Positions 52,126 through 61,125 of a DNA stretch of 64,000 nt are shown one piece after another. The notes beneath the pieces are model-generated. The model was not told where the DNA came from. It did no database searches and saw only the letters and a program-made list of their open reading frames with translations. The position numbers and the translations under genes were made by a program. Origin of the DNA: CAZUQP01 sp964622455 (lineage in GTDB: Bacteria; Pseudomonadota; Gammaproteobacteria; DSM-16500); the NCBI GenBank assembly GCA_964622455.1, contig CAZUQP010000030.1, forward strand, positions 1-64,000, in the 5' to 3' direction. The stretch's first letter is position 1, and each line of letters starts with the position of its first letter.

Positions 52126-52206
52126 TTAGGCAGTACGTGATACATCTAGACGAATAGCGGCTTCAGTTACACTCATGCCCGTTGCATCGTTGTGTTTATT
52201 AGTCAT
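52126..52206 (-). pseudogene. HigA-like antitoxin remnant (26 codons)
   Basis: Read on the minus strand from ATG 52206, the frame gives 26 codons including TGMSVTEAAIRLDVSRTA and then TAA at 52126-52128. This matches the region around the first HTH helix of HigA/XRE antitoxins (LGxSVTEAAxxLGVSRxxLS). It lacks both the usual N-terminal HPGE block and everything after the recognition helix. The truncation falls exactly at the 52096-52123 hairpin. It is a decayed toxin-antitoxin fragment overlapping the vapBC promoter. Confidence 0.55.
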
Positions 52207-52218
52207 ATCGATTATAAT
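52190..52218 (+). promoter_or_regulatory. vapBC promoter with repeated TATCGAT boxes
   Basis: TTGTGT (52190-52195) and a perfect TATAAT (52213-52218) are spaced by 17 bases. TATCGAT occurs at 52206-52212, abutting the -10 box, and again at 52237-52243 just before the GAGG site. The repeated boxes could be the autoregulatory VapB operator. Confidence 0.6.
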
Positions 52219-52252
52219 TATGTAATACGAATTTAGTATCGATGAGGTTAAT

Positions 52253-52459
52253 ATGCAAACCGTAACCATTTCACCAAAATATCAAATCGTTATTCCTAAA
52301 GAAATTCGCGAAGCACTTCATTTAGTACCTGGCGAAAAATTACATGTTTTTCGCTATCAAAATCGTTTGGAATTTGTGCCTGTTAAAGATATAAAAAAAA
52401 TGCGCGGATTCTTAAAAGGCATCGATACTCAGATTAAACGTGACAAGGACAGAACATGA
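52253..52459 (+). CDS. vapB: VapB-type antitoxin (AbrB/SpoVT fold)
   Basis: A 68-residue swapped-hairpin DNA-binding antitoxin: VTISPKYQIVIPKEIREAL followed by LVPGEKLHVF is the canonical AbrB/MazE-type domain. The C-terminal basic and flexible tail (MRGFLKGIDTQIKRD) would wrap the toxin. The stop overlaps the toxin ATG by 4 bases. It probably represses its own promoter through the upstream repeats. Confidence 0.92.
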   Translation: MQTVTISPKYQIVIPKEIREALHLVPGEKLHVFRYQNRLEFVPVKDIKKMRGFLKGIDTQIKRDKDRT

Positions 52460-52836
52460 AAAAAAATGTGGTAGATTCATCTGGGTGGCTCGAATATTTT
52501 GCGGATGCAAGCAATGCTCATTTTTTTGCGCCTGTCATTGAAAATACCGAAAATTTACTTGTTCCCAGCATTTCTCTTGTTGAAGTCTTTAAGCATGTAT
52601 TGCTACGATGTTCAGAAAAACAAGCATTTGAAAGTATTGAGTGCATGATGCAAGGTATAGTTATTGATTTAGACGTTGAAATATCTTTGAGCGCTGCAAA
52701 ATTAGGTGTATTGCATAAACTTCCTTTAGCTGACAGCATTATTCTAGCAACAGGGCTAGCACACGATGCTACCGTTTGGTCTCAGGATGCCGATTTCAAA
52801 GGGCTTCCTAACGTAAAGTACATTAATAAAAAATAA
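52456..52836 (+). CDS. vapC: VapC-type PIN-domain toxin
   Basis: A 126-residue PIN ribonuclease. Acidic residues are in place: NVVDSSGWLEYF (first Asp), SLVEVFKHVL (Glu), LPLADSIILATG (Asp) and VWSQDADFKGLP (Asp). No frameshift or missing catalytic residue is seen, so the system appears intact. VapC toxins cleave tRNA or rRNA; the target cannot be inferred here. Translationally coupled to vapB and followed 28 bases later by a tyrosine recombinase. Confidence 0.92.
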   Translation: MKKNVVDSSGWLEYFADASNAHFFAPVIENTENLLVPSISLVEVFKHVLLRCSEKQAFESIECMMQGIVIDLDVEISLSAAKLGVLHKLPLADSIILATGLAHDATVWSQDADFKGLPNVKYINKK

Positions 52837-52864
52837 TTCAACATCAATAAGCTTGGAGGATATT

Positions 52865-54157
52865 ATGGAAAAAAGCCCTGCTATAGCGCCCTGCCCTTTA
52901 TTTGACACGCTTGAAAATGTACAAGATCAATATAGACAATGCCAATCAGGAGATGCACGCGCGATTATAAATGTCTGGCTTAAAGATTGTTTTTCTCATT
53001 TAAAAACCAAGTTACCTGAACATGCAACAAAAGATTATCAACAAATATTGAATTTTCTTTATAGTTATCGTGGCAGTCTTGATACTTTTAATGCTTACCG
53101 CCGTGAATTAGAACGCTTATTTCAATGGGGTTTACATATCTACAGCAAATCTATATTAAATTTAAAGCGCGCAGACATAGAAATTTTTCTTGAATTTTGC
53201 CAAAATCCAGACGACAATTGGGTCGGTACAAAAACAGTTGCACGCTTTATTCAACAAAATGGAGCTCACAAACCAAATCCTGCATGGCGCCCTTTTGTTG
53301 TAAAAATTGCCAAAAAATCTTTTCAAATGGGCAAACGTCCAGAAAAATCTCATTTCAAGCTGTCGAGAGAAGGTATGAAACAAATTTTTGCTATTTTAAG
53401 TAGTTTTTATAATTATTTAATACAAGAAGAAGTAACAGAAACAAACCCTCTCTTGCAAATTAGACAAAAAAGTAAATTTATTCAAAAGCAACAGCAATCT
53501 CCTACCATTCGGCGTTTATCAGAAATACAGTGGAAAACGGTCATTAAAGCAGCCACTTTAATGGCGGAACAAAATCCGATTCGACATGAACGGACACTTT
53601 TTATGATGCATGCCTTGTATGGTATGTACTTGCGTATTTCTGAACTGGCTGCGTCTTCACGCTGGACACCGATGATGCGTGATTTTTTTCGCGACTCGCA
53701 TGGCGATTGGTGGTTTAAAACTGTCGGAAAAGGTAATAAAATGCGGCAAATTGCCGTGAGTTTTGCAATGCTTGATGCGTTAAAACGCTGGCGCCAGCAT
53801 CTTAATCTTTCCTCTCTTCCAACACCTGATGAAGAGATTTTCCTCCTTCCTAAAACCAAAGGTAAAGGCCCAATCAAAAGTACACGCGCTATTCGTCATA
53901 TTGTACAACGCTGTTTTGATCAAGCTATTACTGACCTCATCCGCGAAAAAAAAATGGAAGAAGCTGAAATGTTACGTGGGGCAACTGTCCATTGGCTGCG
54001 TCATACAGGTATTTCAGATGATGTAAAAATAAGACCGCGCGAACATGTACGTGATGATGCGGGACATAGTTCAAGCGCTATTACTGATCGATATATTGAC
54101 GTAGAACTGCAAGAACGTGCGCATTCCGCTCAAAAAAAACCGATTTTACCTAAATAA
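52865..54157 (+). CDS. Tyrosine-type site-specific recombinase/integrase
   Basis: A 430-residue recombinase. The N-terminal half has a SAM-like core-binding domain (LNFLYSYRGSLDTFNAYRRELERLF). The catalytic half has YGMYLRISELAA (first Arg), GKGNKMRQIAV (Lys), HWLRHTGISDDV (His-x-x-Arg) and AGHSSSAITDRYIDVEL (His and nucleophilic Tyr). It looks complete. GGAGGA precedes ATG 52865. It is not beside xerC/D partners or phage genes. Next to vapBC and a HigA remnant, it is probably the leftover engine of a small mobile element. Confidence 0.88.
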   Translation: MEKSPAIAPCPLFDTLENVQDQYRQCQSGDARAIINVWLKDCFSHLKTKLPEHATKDYQQILNFLYSYRGSLDTFNAYRRELERLFQWGLHIYSKSILNLKRADIEIFLEFCQNPDDNWVGTKTVARFIQQNGAHKPNPAWRPFVVKIAKKSFQMGKRPEKSHFKLSREGMKQIFAILSSFYNYLIQEEVTETNPLLQIRQKSKFIQKQQQSPTIRRLSEIQWKTVIKAATLMAEQNPIRHERTLFMMHALYGMYLRISELAASSRWTPMMRDFFRDSHGDWWFKTVGKGNKMRQIAVSFAMLDALKRWRQHLNLSSLPTPDEEIFLLPKTKGKGPIKSTRAIRHIVQRCFDQAITDLIREKKMEEAEMLRGATVHWLRHTGISDDVKIRPREHVRDDAGHSSSAITDRYIDVELQERAHSAQKKPILPK

Positions 54158-54188
54158 AATTAAGAGATTTCATTGATAAGGAGAAACC

Positions 54189-54557
54189 ATGCTGGAATCT
54201 AAAAGCACGACCGCACGTGTTCATCGTCGAATTTATACGGGTTCGCGGTTCTTTGAAATTATCTTAGTACTATTGGGGTTAGCTGACGTTATCGCTAAAT
54301 TTACTTTATATATGACTGATAGAGCAAGTGGAACAAGCAACAAAATAACAAATGCCATTGGGCTCGCGATTTTTATCCTTTTCTGTCTCAATTGCATAGC
54401 AAGAAATTCAGAATGTTTGCGGGAGAATGAAGGGTCGCCTTCAATTAATGACAGTCCGGAAGTATCTCTTTTGTTAAATAACCTTAATGAAGAACCACAA
54501 GAAGAAAACAGACGTATACCCGCCAAATTACTTCTGCAACAAAACAGATACCGCTAA
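54189..54557 (+). CDS. Orphan two-helix membrane protein
   Basis: A 122-residue protein with two hydrophobic helices (FFEIILVLLGLADVIAKFTL and AIGLAIFILFCLNCIA), a basic N terminus and a polar, acidic C-terminal tail (EEPQEENRRI) of about 50 residues. The ATAAGGAG site before the ATG is strong. No family recognised. It follows the recombinase by 31 bases and its end overlaps convergent yqjE by 4 bases. Confidence 0.68.
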   Translation: MLESKSTTARVHRRIYTGSRFFEIILVLLGLADVIAKFTLYMTDRASGTSNKITNAIGLAIFILFCLNCIARNSECLRENEGSPSINDSPEVSLLLNNLNEEPQEENRRIPAKLLLQQNRYR

Positions 54558-54949
54558 AGCTCTTCTTCAAAAGTTTCACGTAAACTTCTACATTCGCTTA
54601 AAGTAGCAGGAAAAAGTAAATTTCGTTTAATTCGTACGATGATAAATCCTATGATCATCAAACAAAGCGTATTTAATCCTAATAATAGCAACAATGACAT
54701 CATTAAACTCCATTGCAATGATGTCACCAGGTAAATAAATAACATTGCTAGCAAACAAAACCAGATAGATATCATCAAAAACGCATACATAATTGATAAA
54801 ATCAATACGGTCACTATTGTTTTTCCTGCTAGTTGCGTTTCCAGACGGACGAGCGCCGCCAGGTCTGATACTATGCCGATAATATTCGGTACCAGCATAA
54901 TGACATTCTTGACGGTATCACCCAGCGAAAATTTATTTCTCTTTGCCAT
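54554..54949 (-). CDS. yqjE: YqjE-like (phage holin III superfamily) membrane protein
   Basis: A 131-residue protein starting MAKRNKFSLGDTVKNV, followed by LAALVRLETQLAGK and two long membrane helices, the layout of YqjE. The ATG at 54949 follows AAGGAT, while the upstream ATG at 54973 has no ribosome site. It lies just downstream of a DUF883 gene as in the E. coli yqjD-yqjE pair. Despite the 'holin' family name, context does not indicate a phage. Confidence 0.78.
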   Translation of the reverse strand: MAKRNKFSLGDTVKNVIMLVPNIIGIVSDLAALVRLETQLAGKTIVTVLILSIMYAFLMISIWFCLLAMLFIYLVTSLQWSLMMSLLLLLGLNTLCLMIIGFIIVRIKRNLLFPATLSECRSLRETFEEEL

Positions 54950-54986
54950 ACAAATCCTTATGTAGCCATACAAGTAAAATAAATTT

Positions 54987-55259
54987 TTATTTGCGATGCA
55001 AGAAGTAACCCAGTATAACGCCCGTTAACACAGCAAAACCGACGGATTTTAAGGGTTTTTCGGCGATGTAATGCGTCACATTTTTCTGGGCGAGTATTCC
55101 TTTTTCTCTTACATCTTCAATGGAGTTTGCTAGGATTTCCCCCGCGCGCCCTCTTGCATCAAGGGTGGTTTTTTTAAGCATGGTTTTGATTTTTGCAAGA
55201 TCGCCGTATACATCGAAATCACTCTCATGTGAGTGTTTTCTTGAAGTAGCCTTAGACAT
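54987..55259 (-). CDS. yqjD: YqjD-like DUF883 membrane-anchored protein
   Basis: A 90-residue protein with a hydrophilic helical part (DVYGDLAKIKTMLKKTT, EILANSIEDVREKG) and a C-terminal anchor KSVGFAVLTGVILGYFL ending HRK. It belongs to the DUF883/ElaB-YqjD family of ribosome-associated membrane proteins. It is paralogous to the 49613 protein, most clearly in the KPxKSxGxAVLxGxxxGYFxH tail. It has an AGGAGGAAG site and is followed by yqjE. Confidence 0.85.
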   Translation of the reverse strand: MSKATSRKHSHESDFDVYGDLAKIKTMLKKTTLDARGRAGEILANSIEDVREKGILAQKNVTHYIAEKPLKSVGFAVLTGVILGYFLHRK

Positions 55260-55470
55260 GATACTTCCTCCTATCGTTAGTATCTTGCAAAATCCATTAT
55301 ACTCCCTTCTGAAAACAACTTCTAACGACAGCTAATCTCTTGTATTTACAGAAATTTAATATGACCATTTCTGATACAAATTCCCTCAAATCCCTTTAAT
55401 TTTTGACCCTTCTATTATATGATACAGTTCCATTTTTGAATGTTTGAACACATCAAAGGTATGCAGCATA

Positions 55471-58400
55471 ATGGCTATTAACCAATTAAGCTTATTAAAA
55501 ACAAAGCGATTTTTACCTTTATTTTTAACTCAATTTTTGGGCGCTTTTAACGATAACTTTTTTAAAAATGCATTGGTTATTTTAATTACCTATACGCTCG
55601 CAACCACCAATGAAACAACAACCGAAGTATTAGTTACCATTGCTGCAGGCATTTTCATTTTGCCATTTTTTATTTTTTCAGCAACAGCGGGTCAAATTGC
55701 CGATAGATTTGAAAAGTCCTCTTTAATTCGTTATACCAAAATAGCTGAAATCATCTTAATGTCAGTTGCAGCGTTCGGATTTTATTTTCACAATACTTTT
55801 TTATTATTTGCAGCATTATTTTTAGTGGGGGCACAGGCTGCTTTTTTTGGGCCAATGAAATATTCTATTTTACCGGACCATCTTCCGGCAGATGAACTGA
55901 TCGCTGCAAATGCATTACTTGAGGCGGGCACTTATCTCGCTATTTTAATGGGAACGCTTTTGGGTGGAATATTAATTACTTTGCATATTGGCCCAATCCT
56001 CGCTGCGTTCATGCTTATTTTATTAGCTCTATTAGGTTATGTCACAAGCTTAGGAATTCCCGTTGCCAAAATAGCAGCGCCCACGCTTAAAATAAAATTA
56101 AACATTTTTCGTGAAACCAGTGACATTATTCAGCATACGTTAAAAAATAGAAATTTAGCGATTGCTATTTTTGGCATTTCTTGGTTTTGGTTAGTCGGTG
56201 CAACTTATCTTTCTCAATTGCCGAGTTACACAAAAGATGTCTTAAATGCGGGGCCTTCTATTGTTACATTGTTCTTAACTTTTTTTACGTTAGGAATAGG
56301 ATTAGGTTCTTTATATTGTAATCGATTACTCAAAGGGAGAATTCATGCAACCTATGTGCCATTAGCAGCACTTGGCATGACATTGTTTGCAATTGATTTA
56401 GTCCTTGCAAGCGAACATATCGTGACTAAACAAGGTCACTTGCTCACTTTAAGTGAATTTTTAAGTCATTTACAAAACTGGCATGTATTACTTGATTTGT
56501 CCTTGCTTTCCGCCTGCGGCGGTCTCTATGTAGTGCCCCTATATGCCATTTTACAATCTGAGAGCGAAATCACGCATCGTTCACGCGCTATTGCTTGCAA
56601 TAATATTATCAATGCTTTTTTTATGGTTGCTGCCGCCTTTATTACTAGTGTTATGCTGTTTATGCATTTTTCTGTGAGTGACGTATTTATTTTAGTGGCA
56701 CTTGCAAATGTCGTAGTCGCTATTTATATCTGTAATTTATTACCTGATGCATTAGTAAAATCATTTTTAATTTGGTTATTTAAAACATGCTATCGTGTTG
56801 AAGTACGCGGTCTTGAAAATTATTACAAAGCAGGTAATCGAGTATTAATTTTAGCAAATCACACTTCTTTTTTAGATGCGGCTTTAATCGCTGCATTTTT
56901 GCCAGACAAATTAACCTTTGCTATTGATTATCAATATGCACAAAAAACTTGGGTTAAAATCTTGCTTAAATTAGTCAATACATTTCCGATCGACCCTACA
57001 AACTCGATGGCTGCTAAATCATTAATTGAATATTTACGCCGTAATAAAAGGGTTGTTATTTTTCCTGAAGGCCGCATTACAGTGACTGGCGCTTTAATGA
57101 AAATATATGAGGGTCCGGGGCTTATTGCAGATAAATCGCATGCACAACTTCTACCCATTCGCATTGACGGCGCGCAATATTCCACATTTTCTTATTTGAA
57201 AGGCAAGGTAAAAATTCGTTGGTTTCCTAAAATCACGCTGACTATTTTAGAACCTCGAAAATTTGATTTACCAGAATCAACGACCGGACGCAATCGCCGA
57301 GAAAAAATCAGCGAATCTCTCTACGATATTATGACCGACACGATTTTTCTTAGCAGCGACTCCCGAGAAACATTGTTTCAGTCTTTATTACACGCAAAAT
57401 CAATTCATGGTAAAAAACATTTAATTGTTGAAGACATTGAACGAAAACCCATCCATTACCAACGATTAGTTTTAGGCAGCATTATTTTAGGCCGTCGCAT
57501 TGCAAAAATGACTCAAACAGGAGAGTACGTCGGTATTTTACTGCCTAACTCTGTTGGTGCTATTGTCACATTTTTTGCGATGCAAGCACATCATCGCGTA
57601 CCGGCCATGTTAAATTTTACTGCCGGCACATACAATGTGATTACTGCTTGCCGGACAGCTAAAATTCGGTGTGTATATACGTCGAGACGATTTATCGAGC
57701 TTGCTGATTTAAAACATTATACAGATGCTTTAACTAAAGAAGGCGTTAAACTCATTTATTTAGAAGATGTACGTGCAGGCATCCATTTACTAAGCAAATT
57801 TTTTGGTAAAATAGCGTCCCTTTTCCCCGAACTTTATTATCGCCTTTACAATAAAATAAATAAAACTAACGAACAAGACATCTCCTTGCAACCTGCAGTT
57901 GTTTTGTTTACATCAGGTTCTGAAGGTACTCCTAAAGGAGTGGTATTAAGCCATGAAAATATTCAATCTAATCGTTTCCAATTAACAGCACGTGTGGATT
58001 TAACGCCTGCCGATCGTGTATTTAATGCATTACCCATGTTTCATGGTTTCGGTCTCACAACAGCCACGATATTGCCTATTATTTCTGGCATGCGGGTATT
58101 TATGTACCCTTCCCCTTTGCATTATCGCATTGTGCCTGAAGTGTGTTACGACACGAATGCGACAATTACATTTGGCACCGATACCTTTTTATCAGGATAT
58201 GCTAAGTACGCGCACCCCTATAATTTTTATAGCATTCGCTATATTTTTGCAGGCGCTGAAAAATTACGGGATGAAACACGCCGTATTTGGATGCAAAAAT
58301 TTGGTATTCGCTTATTTGAAGGATATGGGGTCACTGAAGCATCTCCCGTGCTTTCAACCAATACAGCAATGCAATATAAAGCGGGAACCGTTGGACGATT

Positions 58401-58953
58401 GCTGCCCTATATTCGTCATGAATTACGTCCAGTTGAAGGAATAAATGATGGTTCTAGGCTCTTTATTTCAGGGCCTAATATTATGATGGGTTATTTATTT
58501 GCTGATAATCCTGGCCAAATACAACCTCCGAAAGACGGTTGGCACGATACGGGCGATATTGTTTCTATCGATAATGAAGGATACATCACCATTAAAGGGC
58601 GAGCAAAACGTTTTGCAAAAATTGCAGGAGAAATGGTTTCTCTAACCGCTATTGAAGATGCGCTTTACGCATTATGGCCTGATTCTCAACATGCTATTTT
58701 AAGCATGCCAGATCCTCGTAAAGGTGAACAAATTGCTTTAGTCACTAATCAAAAAGCAGCTTGCCAAAAACAGATCCTGGATTATTTCAAACAACAGGGA
58801 ATTGCGGATATCAGCTTACCAAAACAAATACTCATGGCTGACAAAATGCCAGTATTAGGTAGCGGTAAAATTGATTATCAAGGCGTGAAATCATTATTAA
58901 ATGAAAATCCTTTTGATGAAAAAGTAGAAACAGACGAAGTTGCTGAACTCTAA
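55471..58953 (+). CDS. LplT-PlsC-acyl-ACP synthetase fusion (Aas-type phospholipid recycling)
   Basis: A 1160-residue three-part membrane protein. Residues about 1-420 are a 12-helix MFS transporter like LplT (LTQFLGAFNDNFFKNALV). About 430-630 is a PlsC-type acyltransferase with NHTSFLDA (HX4D) and FPEGRIT. The rest is an AMP-forming ligase with FTSGSEGTPKGVVLSH, EGYGVTEASPVLS and WHDTGDIVSID. In E. coli LplT and Aas are separate proteins that import and re-acylate lysophospholipids. Here import and acylation are one chain. The frame opens at TTG 55444, but the conserved start is ATG 55471. Confidence 0.92.
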   Translation: MAINQLSLLKTKRFLPLFLTQFLGAFNDNFFKNALVILITYTLATTNETTTEVLVTIAAGIFILPFFIFSATAGQIADRFEKSSLIRYTKIAEIILMSVAAFGFYFHNTFLLFAALFLVGAQAAFFGPMKYSILPDHLPADELIAANALLEAGTYLAILMGTLLGGILITLHIGPILAAFMLILLALLGYVTSLGIPVAKIAAPTLKIKLNIFRETSDIIQHTLKNRNLAIAIFGISWFWLVGATYLSQLPSYTKDVLNAGPSIVTLFLTFFTLGIGLGSLYCNRLLKGRIHATYVPLAALGMTLFAIDLVLASEHIVTKQGHLLTLSEFLSHLQNWHVLLDLSLLSACGGLYVVPLYAILQSESEITHRSRAIACNNIINAFFMVAAAFITSVMLFMHFSVSDVFILVALANVVVAIYICNLLPDALVKSFLIWLFKTCYRVEVRGLENYYKAGNRVLILANHTSFLDAALIAAFLPDKLTFAIDYQYAQKTWVKILLKLVNTFPIDPTNSMAAKSLIEYLRRNKRVVIFPEGRITVTGALMKIYEGPGLIADKSHAQLLPIRIDGAQYSTFSYLKGKVKIRWFPKITLTILEPRKFDLPESTTGRNRREKISESLYDIMTDTIFLSSDSRETLFQSLLHAKSIHGKKHLIVEDIERKPIHYQRLVLGSIILGRRIAKMTQTGEYVGILLPNSVGAIVTFFAMQAHHRVPAMLNFTAGTYNVITACRTAKIRCVYTSRRFIELADLKHYTDALTKEGVKLIYLEDVRAGIHLLSKFFGKIASLFPELYYRLYNKINKTNEQDISLQPAVVLFTSGSEGTPKGVVLSHENIQSNRFQLTARVDLTPADRVFNALPMFHGFGLTTATILPIISGMRVFMYPSPLHYRIVPEVCYDTNATITFGTDTFLSGYAKYAHPYNFYSIRYIFAGAEKLRDETRRIWMQKFGIRLFEGYGVTEASPVLSTNTAMQYKAGTVGRLLPYIRHELRPVEGINDGSRLFISGPNIMMGYLFADNPGQIQPPKDGWHDTGDIVSIDNEGYITIKGRAKRFAKIAGEMVSLTAIEDALYALWPDSQHAILSMPDPRKGEQIALVTNQKAACQKQILDYFKQQGIADISLPKQILMADKMPVLGSGKIDYQGVKSLLNENPFDEKVETDEVAEL

Positions 58954-58964
58954 TTTTATTTAAA

Positions 58965-60239
58965 TTAAGGTGCAATATAGATCAGGCCATCCATGTAAGG
59001 ATGTAGCGCTGCTGGAATACGAATACCGCCTTGTTCATCTTGAAAATTTTCTAAAATAGCAACTAGCGTGCGCCCTACTGCCAGACCAGAGCCATTCAAG
59101 GTATGCACTAATTCTGGTTTTCCCGTTTTAGGATCACGAAAACGTGCTTTCATGCGGCGCGCTTGAAAACTTTCCGTATTGCTGCAGGATGAAATTTCTC
59201 GATACTGATTTTGGCCTGGAAGCCATACTTCTAAATCGTATGTTTTAGCTGCAGAAAATCCCATGTCCGCCGTACAAAGTGCCATAACACGATAAGGCAA
59301 TTCTAATTTTTGCAAAACTATTTCCGCATGATGTGTTAATTCTTCCAATGCTTCATAAGATTTATCGGGATGCACAATTTGCACCAATTCAACTTTTTCA
59401 AATTGATGCTGACGTATCATGCCGCGCGTATCTTTGCCGTAAGACCCTGCTTCGCTGCGAAAACAAGGCGAATAACAGACGTATTTTAACGGTAATCGTT
59501 CTGCCGCTAGAATTTCATCGCGCACCGTATTAGCGACAGGCACTTCTGCTGTCGGAATTAAATAAAAATCACCCTCACGGGCTATCGCAAATTGATCTTC
59601 TTTCAATTTAGGTAATTGACCAGTTGCAAATAAGGATTCTGCATTGACCATATAGGGCACTGAAATTTCTTCATACCCATGCGCTTTCGTATGTAAATCC
59701 AACATAAATTGGATTAACGCGCGTTGCAATCTGGCTAATTTACCATACAAAACAACAAAACGCGCACCCGATAATTTAGCAGCAGTTGCAAAATCCATTC
59801 CCAACCTTTCACCCAAATCTACATGGTCTTTAGGCGTAAAAGAAAATTGCGTAGGTGTTCCCCATGTGCGAACCAATTGATTGTCTGCTTCACTTTTTCC
59901 AACAGGCACTGAAACATGTGGAATATTAGGCATCATGGCTAGTAAGTATTGCAATTTTTCTTGTACGGAGGAAAATTTTTCTTCTGCAGTTTTTAATTTA
60001 TTTCCGAGAGTTTTAACTTCTTGTAATAAATTCTCAAGATTTTCACCCTTTGCTTTTGCCTGCCCTACTGCTTTTGCATTGTTATTTCGAATATTTTGTA
60101 ATTCTTGAATTTCTGTTTGTAATATTTTGCGCTGCTCTTCTAACAAATTAATTTGCAAAACATCTAATGTAAAGCCGCGAGGCTTTAATTGTTCCGCAAC
60201 CAATGTAATATTATTTCGTAATAACTTTGGATCTAACAT
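58965..60239 (-). CDS. serS: Serine--tRNA ligase
   Basis: Class II synthetase for tRNA-Ser. The 424-residue product starts MLDPKLLRNNITLVAEQL, followed by the long antiparallel coiled coil that grips the tRNA variable arm (about 30-105). Motif 2 is CYSPCFRSEAGSYGKDTRGMIRQHQF and motif 3 ends NGSGLAVGRTLVAILEN. The start overlaps the sucD stop (TAATG), making it the last gene of the suc operon. The cognate tRNA-Ser(UGA) lies at 30167. Confidence 0.96.
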   Translation of the reverse strand: MLDPKLLRNNITLVAEQLKPRGFTLDVLQINLLEEQRKILQTEIQELQNIRNNNAKAVGQAKAKGENLENLLQEVKTLGNKLKTAEEKFSSVQEKLQYLLAMMPNIPHVSVPVGKSEADNQLVRTWGTPTQFSFTPKDHVDLGERLGMDFATAAKLSGARFVVLYGKLARLQRALIQFMLDLHTKAHGYEEISVPYMVNAESLFATGQLPKLKEDQFAIAREGDFYLIPTAEVPVANTVRDEILAAERLPLKYVCYSPCFRSEAGSYGKDTRGMIRQHQFEKVELVQIVHPDKSYEALEELTHHAEIVLQKLELPYRVMALCTADMGFSAAKTYDLEVWLPGQNQYREISSCSNTESFQARRMKARFRDPKTGKPELVHTLNGSGLAVGRTLVAILENFQDEQGGIRIPAALHPYMDGLIYIAP

Positions 60240-61123
60240 TATGCTTTTACCGTATGCAATACTTTCGCAACCGTTTTACCAATTTCAGCAGGGGAACGCA
60301 CAGTATGAACACCAGCTGCTTCTAATATTGCAAATTTTTCTGCAGCAGTTCCTTTACCGCCTGCAATAATTGCACCTGCATGTCCCATACGTTTACCCGC
60401 AGGTGCTGTTACCCCTGCAATGTAAGAAATGACTGGTTTTGTCACGTGTTTTTTAATATATTCGGCTGCTTCATCTTCTGCAGTGCCGCCGATTTCACCG
60501 ACCATGACAATCGCCTCAGTTTGAGGATCTTTTTCAAATAATGCCAATACATCCGTAAAATTAGTGCCAGGGATAGGGTCACCGCCAATACCCACACACG
60601 TACTTTGCCCTAATCCTAATTCAGTCGTTTGTTGAACCGCTTCATAAGTCAATGTACCAGAACGAGAGACAATACCCACTTTACCTGGCATATGAATATG
60701 GCCCGGCATAATGCCAATTTTACATTCACCAGGGGTAATAACACCCGGGCAGTTAGGGCCAATTAAACGCGCATGCGGATAATTTCGCATAAATGCTTTT
60801 ACATCTAACATATCCAAGGTTGGAATACCTTCGGTGATACAAATAATTAATTTAATCCCTGCTTCAACTGCTTCAATAATGGAATCTTTACAAAAAGGCG
60901 CTGGTACATAAATAACAGACGCATCTGCCTTTGTCACATGATAAGCTTCTTTAACCGTATTAAATACGGGTAAGCCTAGATGAGTTTGCCCGCCTTTTTC
61001 CGGTGTCACACCACCCACCATTTTAGTTCCATACGCAATCGCTTGTTCAGAATGCAAGGTACCTTGTTTTCCAGTAAATCCTTGGCAAATGACTTTGGTA
61101 TTCTTATTAATTAATATACTCAT
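60239..61123 (-). CDS. sucD: Succinyl-CoA synthetase alpha subunit
   Basis: With SucC it converts succinyl-CoA to succinate with ATP or GTP formation. The 294-residue product has the CoA-binding CQGFTGKQGTLHSEQAI, IGPNCPGVITPGE, SRSGTLTYEA, and GHAGAIIAGGKGTAAEK, where the His is the phosphorylated residue. Length is standard. It lies two bases after sucC and overlaps serS by one base. Confidence 0.97.
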   Translation of the reverse strand: MSILINKNTKVICQGFTGKQGTLHSEQAIAYGTKMVGGVTPEKGGQTHLGLPVFNTVKEAYHVTKADASVIYVPAPFCKDSIIEAVEAGIKLIICITEGIPTLDMLDVKAFMRNYPHARLIGPNCPGVITPGECKIGIMPGHIHMPGKVGIVSRSGTLTYEAVQQTTELGLGQSTCVGIGGDPIPGTNFTDVLALFEKDPQTEAIVMVGEIGGTAEDEAAEYIKKHVTKPVISYIAGVTAPAGKRMGHAGAIIAGGKGTAAEKFAILEAAGVHTVRSPAEIGKTVAKVLHTVKA

Positions 61124-61125
61124 TT

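Noticed and set aside
54554..54949. Phage holin indicating a prophage
   Set aside because: The protein pairs with a YqjD-like gene exactly as E. coli yqjD-yqjE, and no other phage gene is nearby apart from a lone recombinase.
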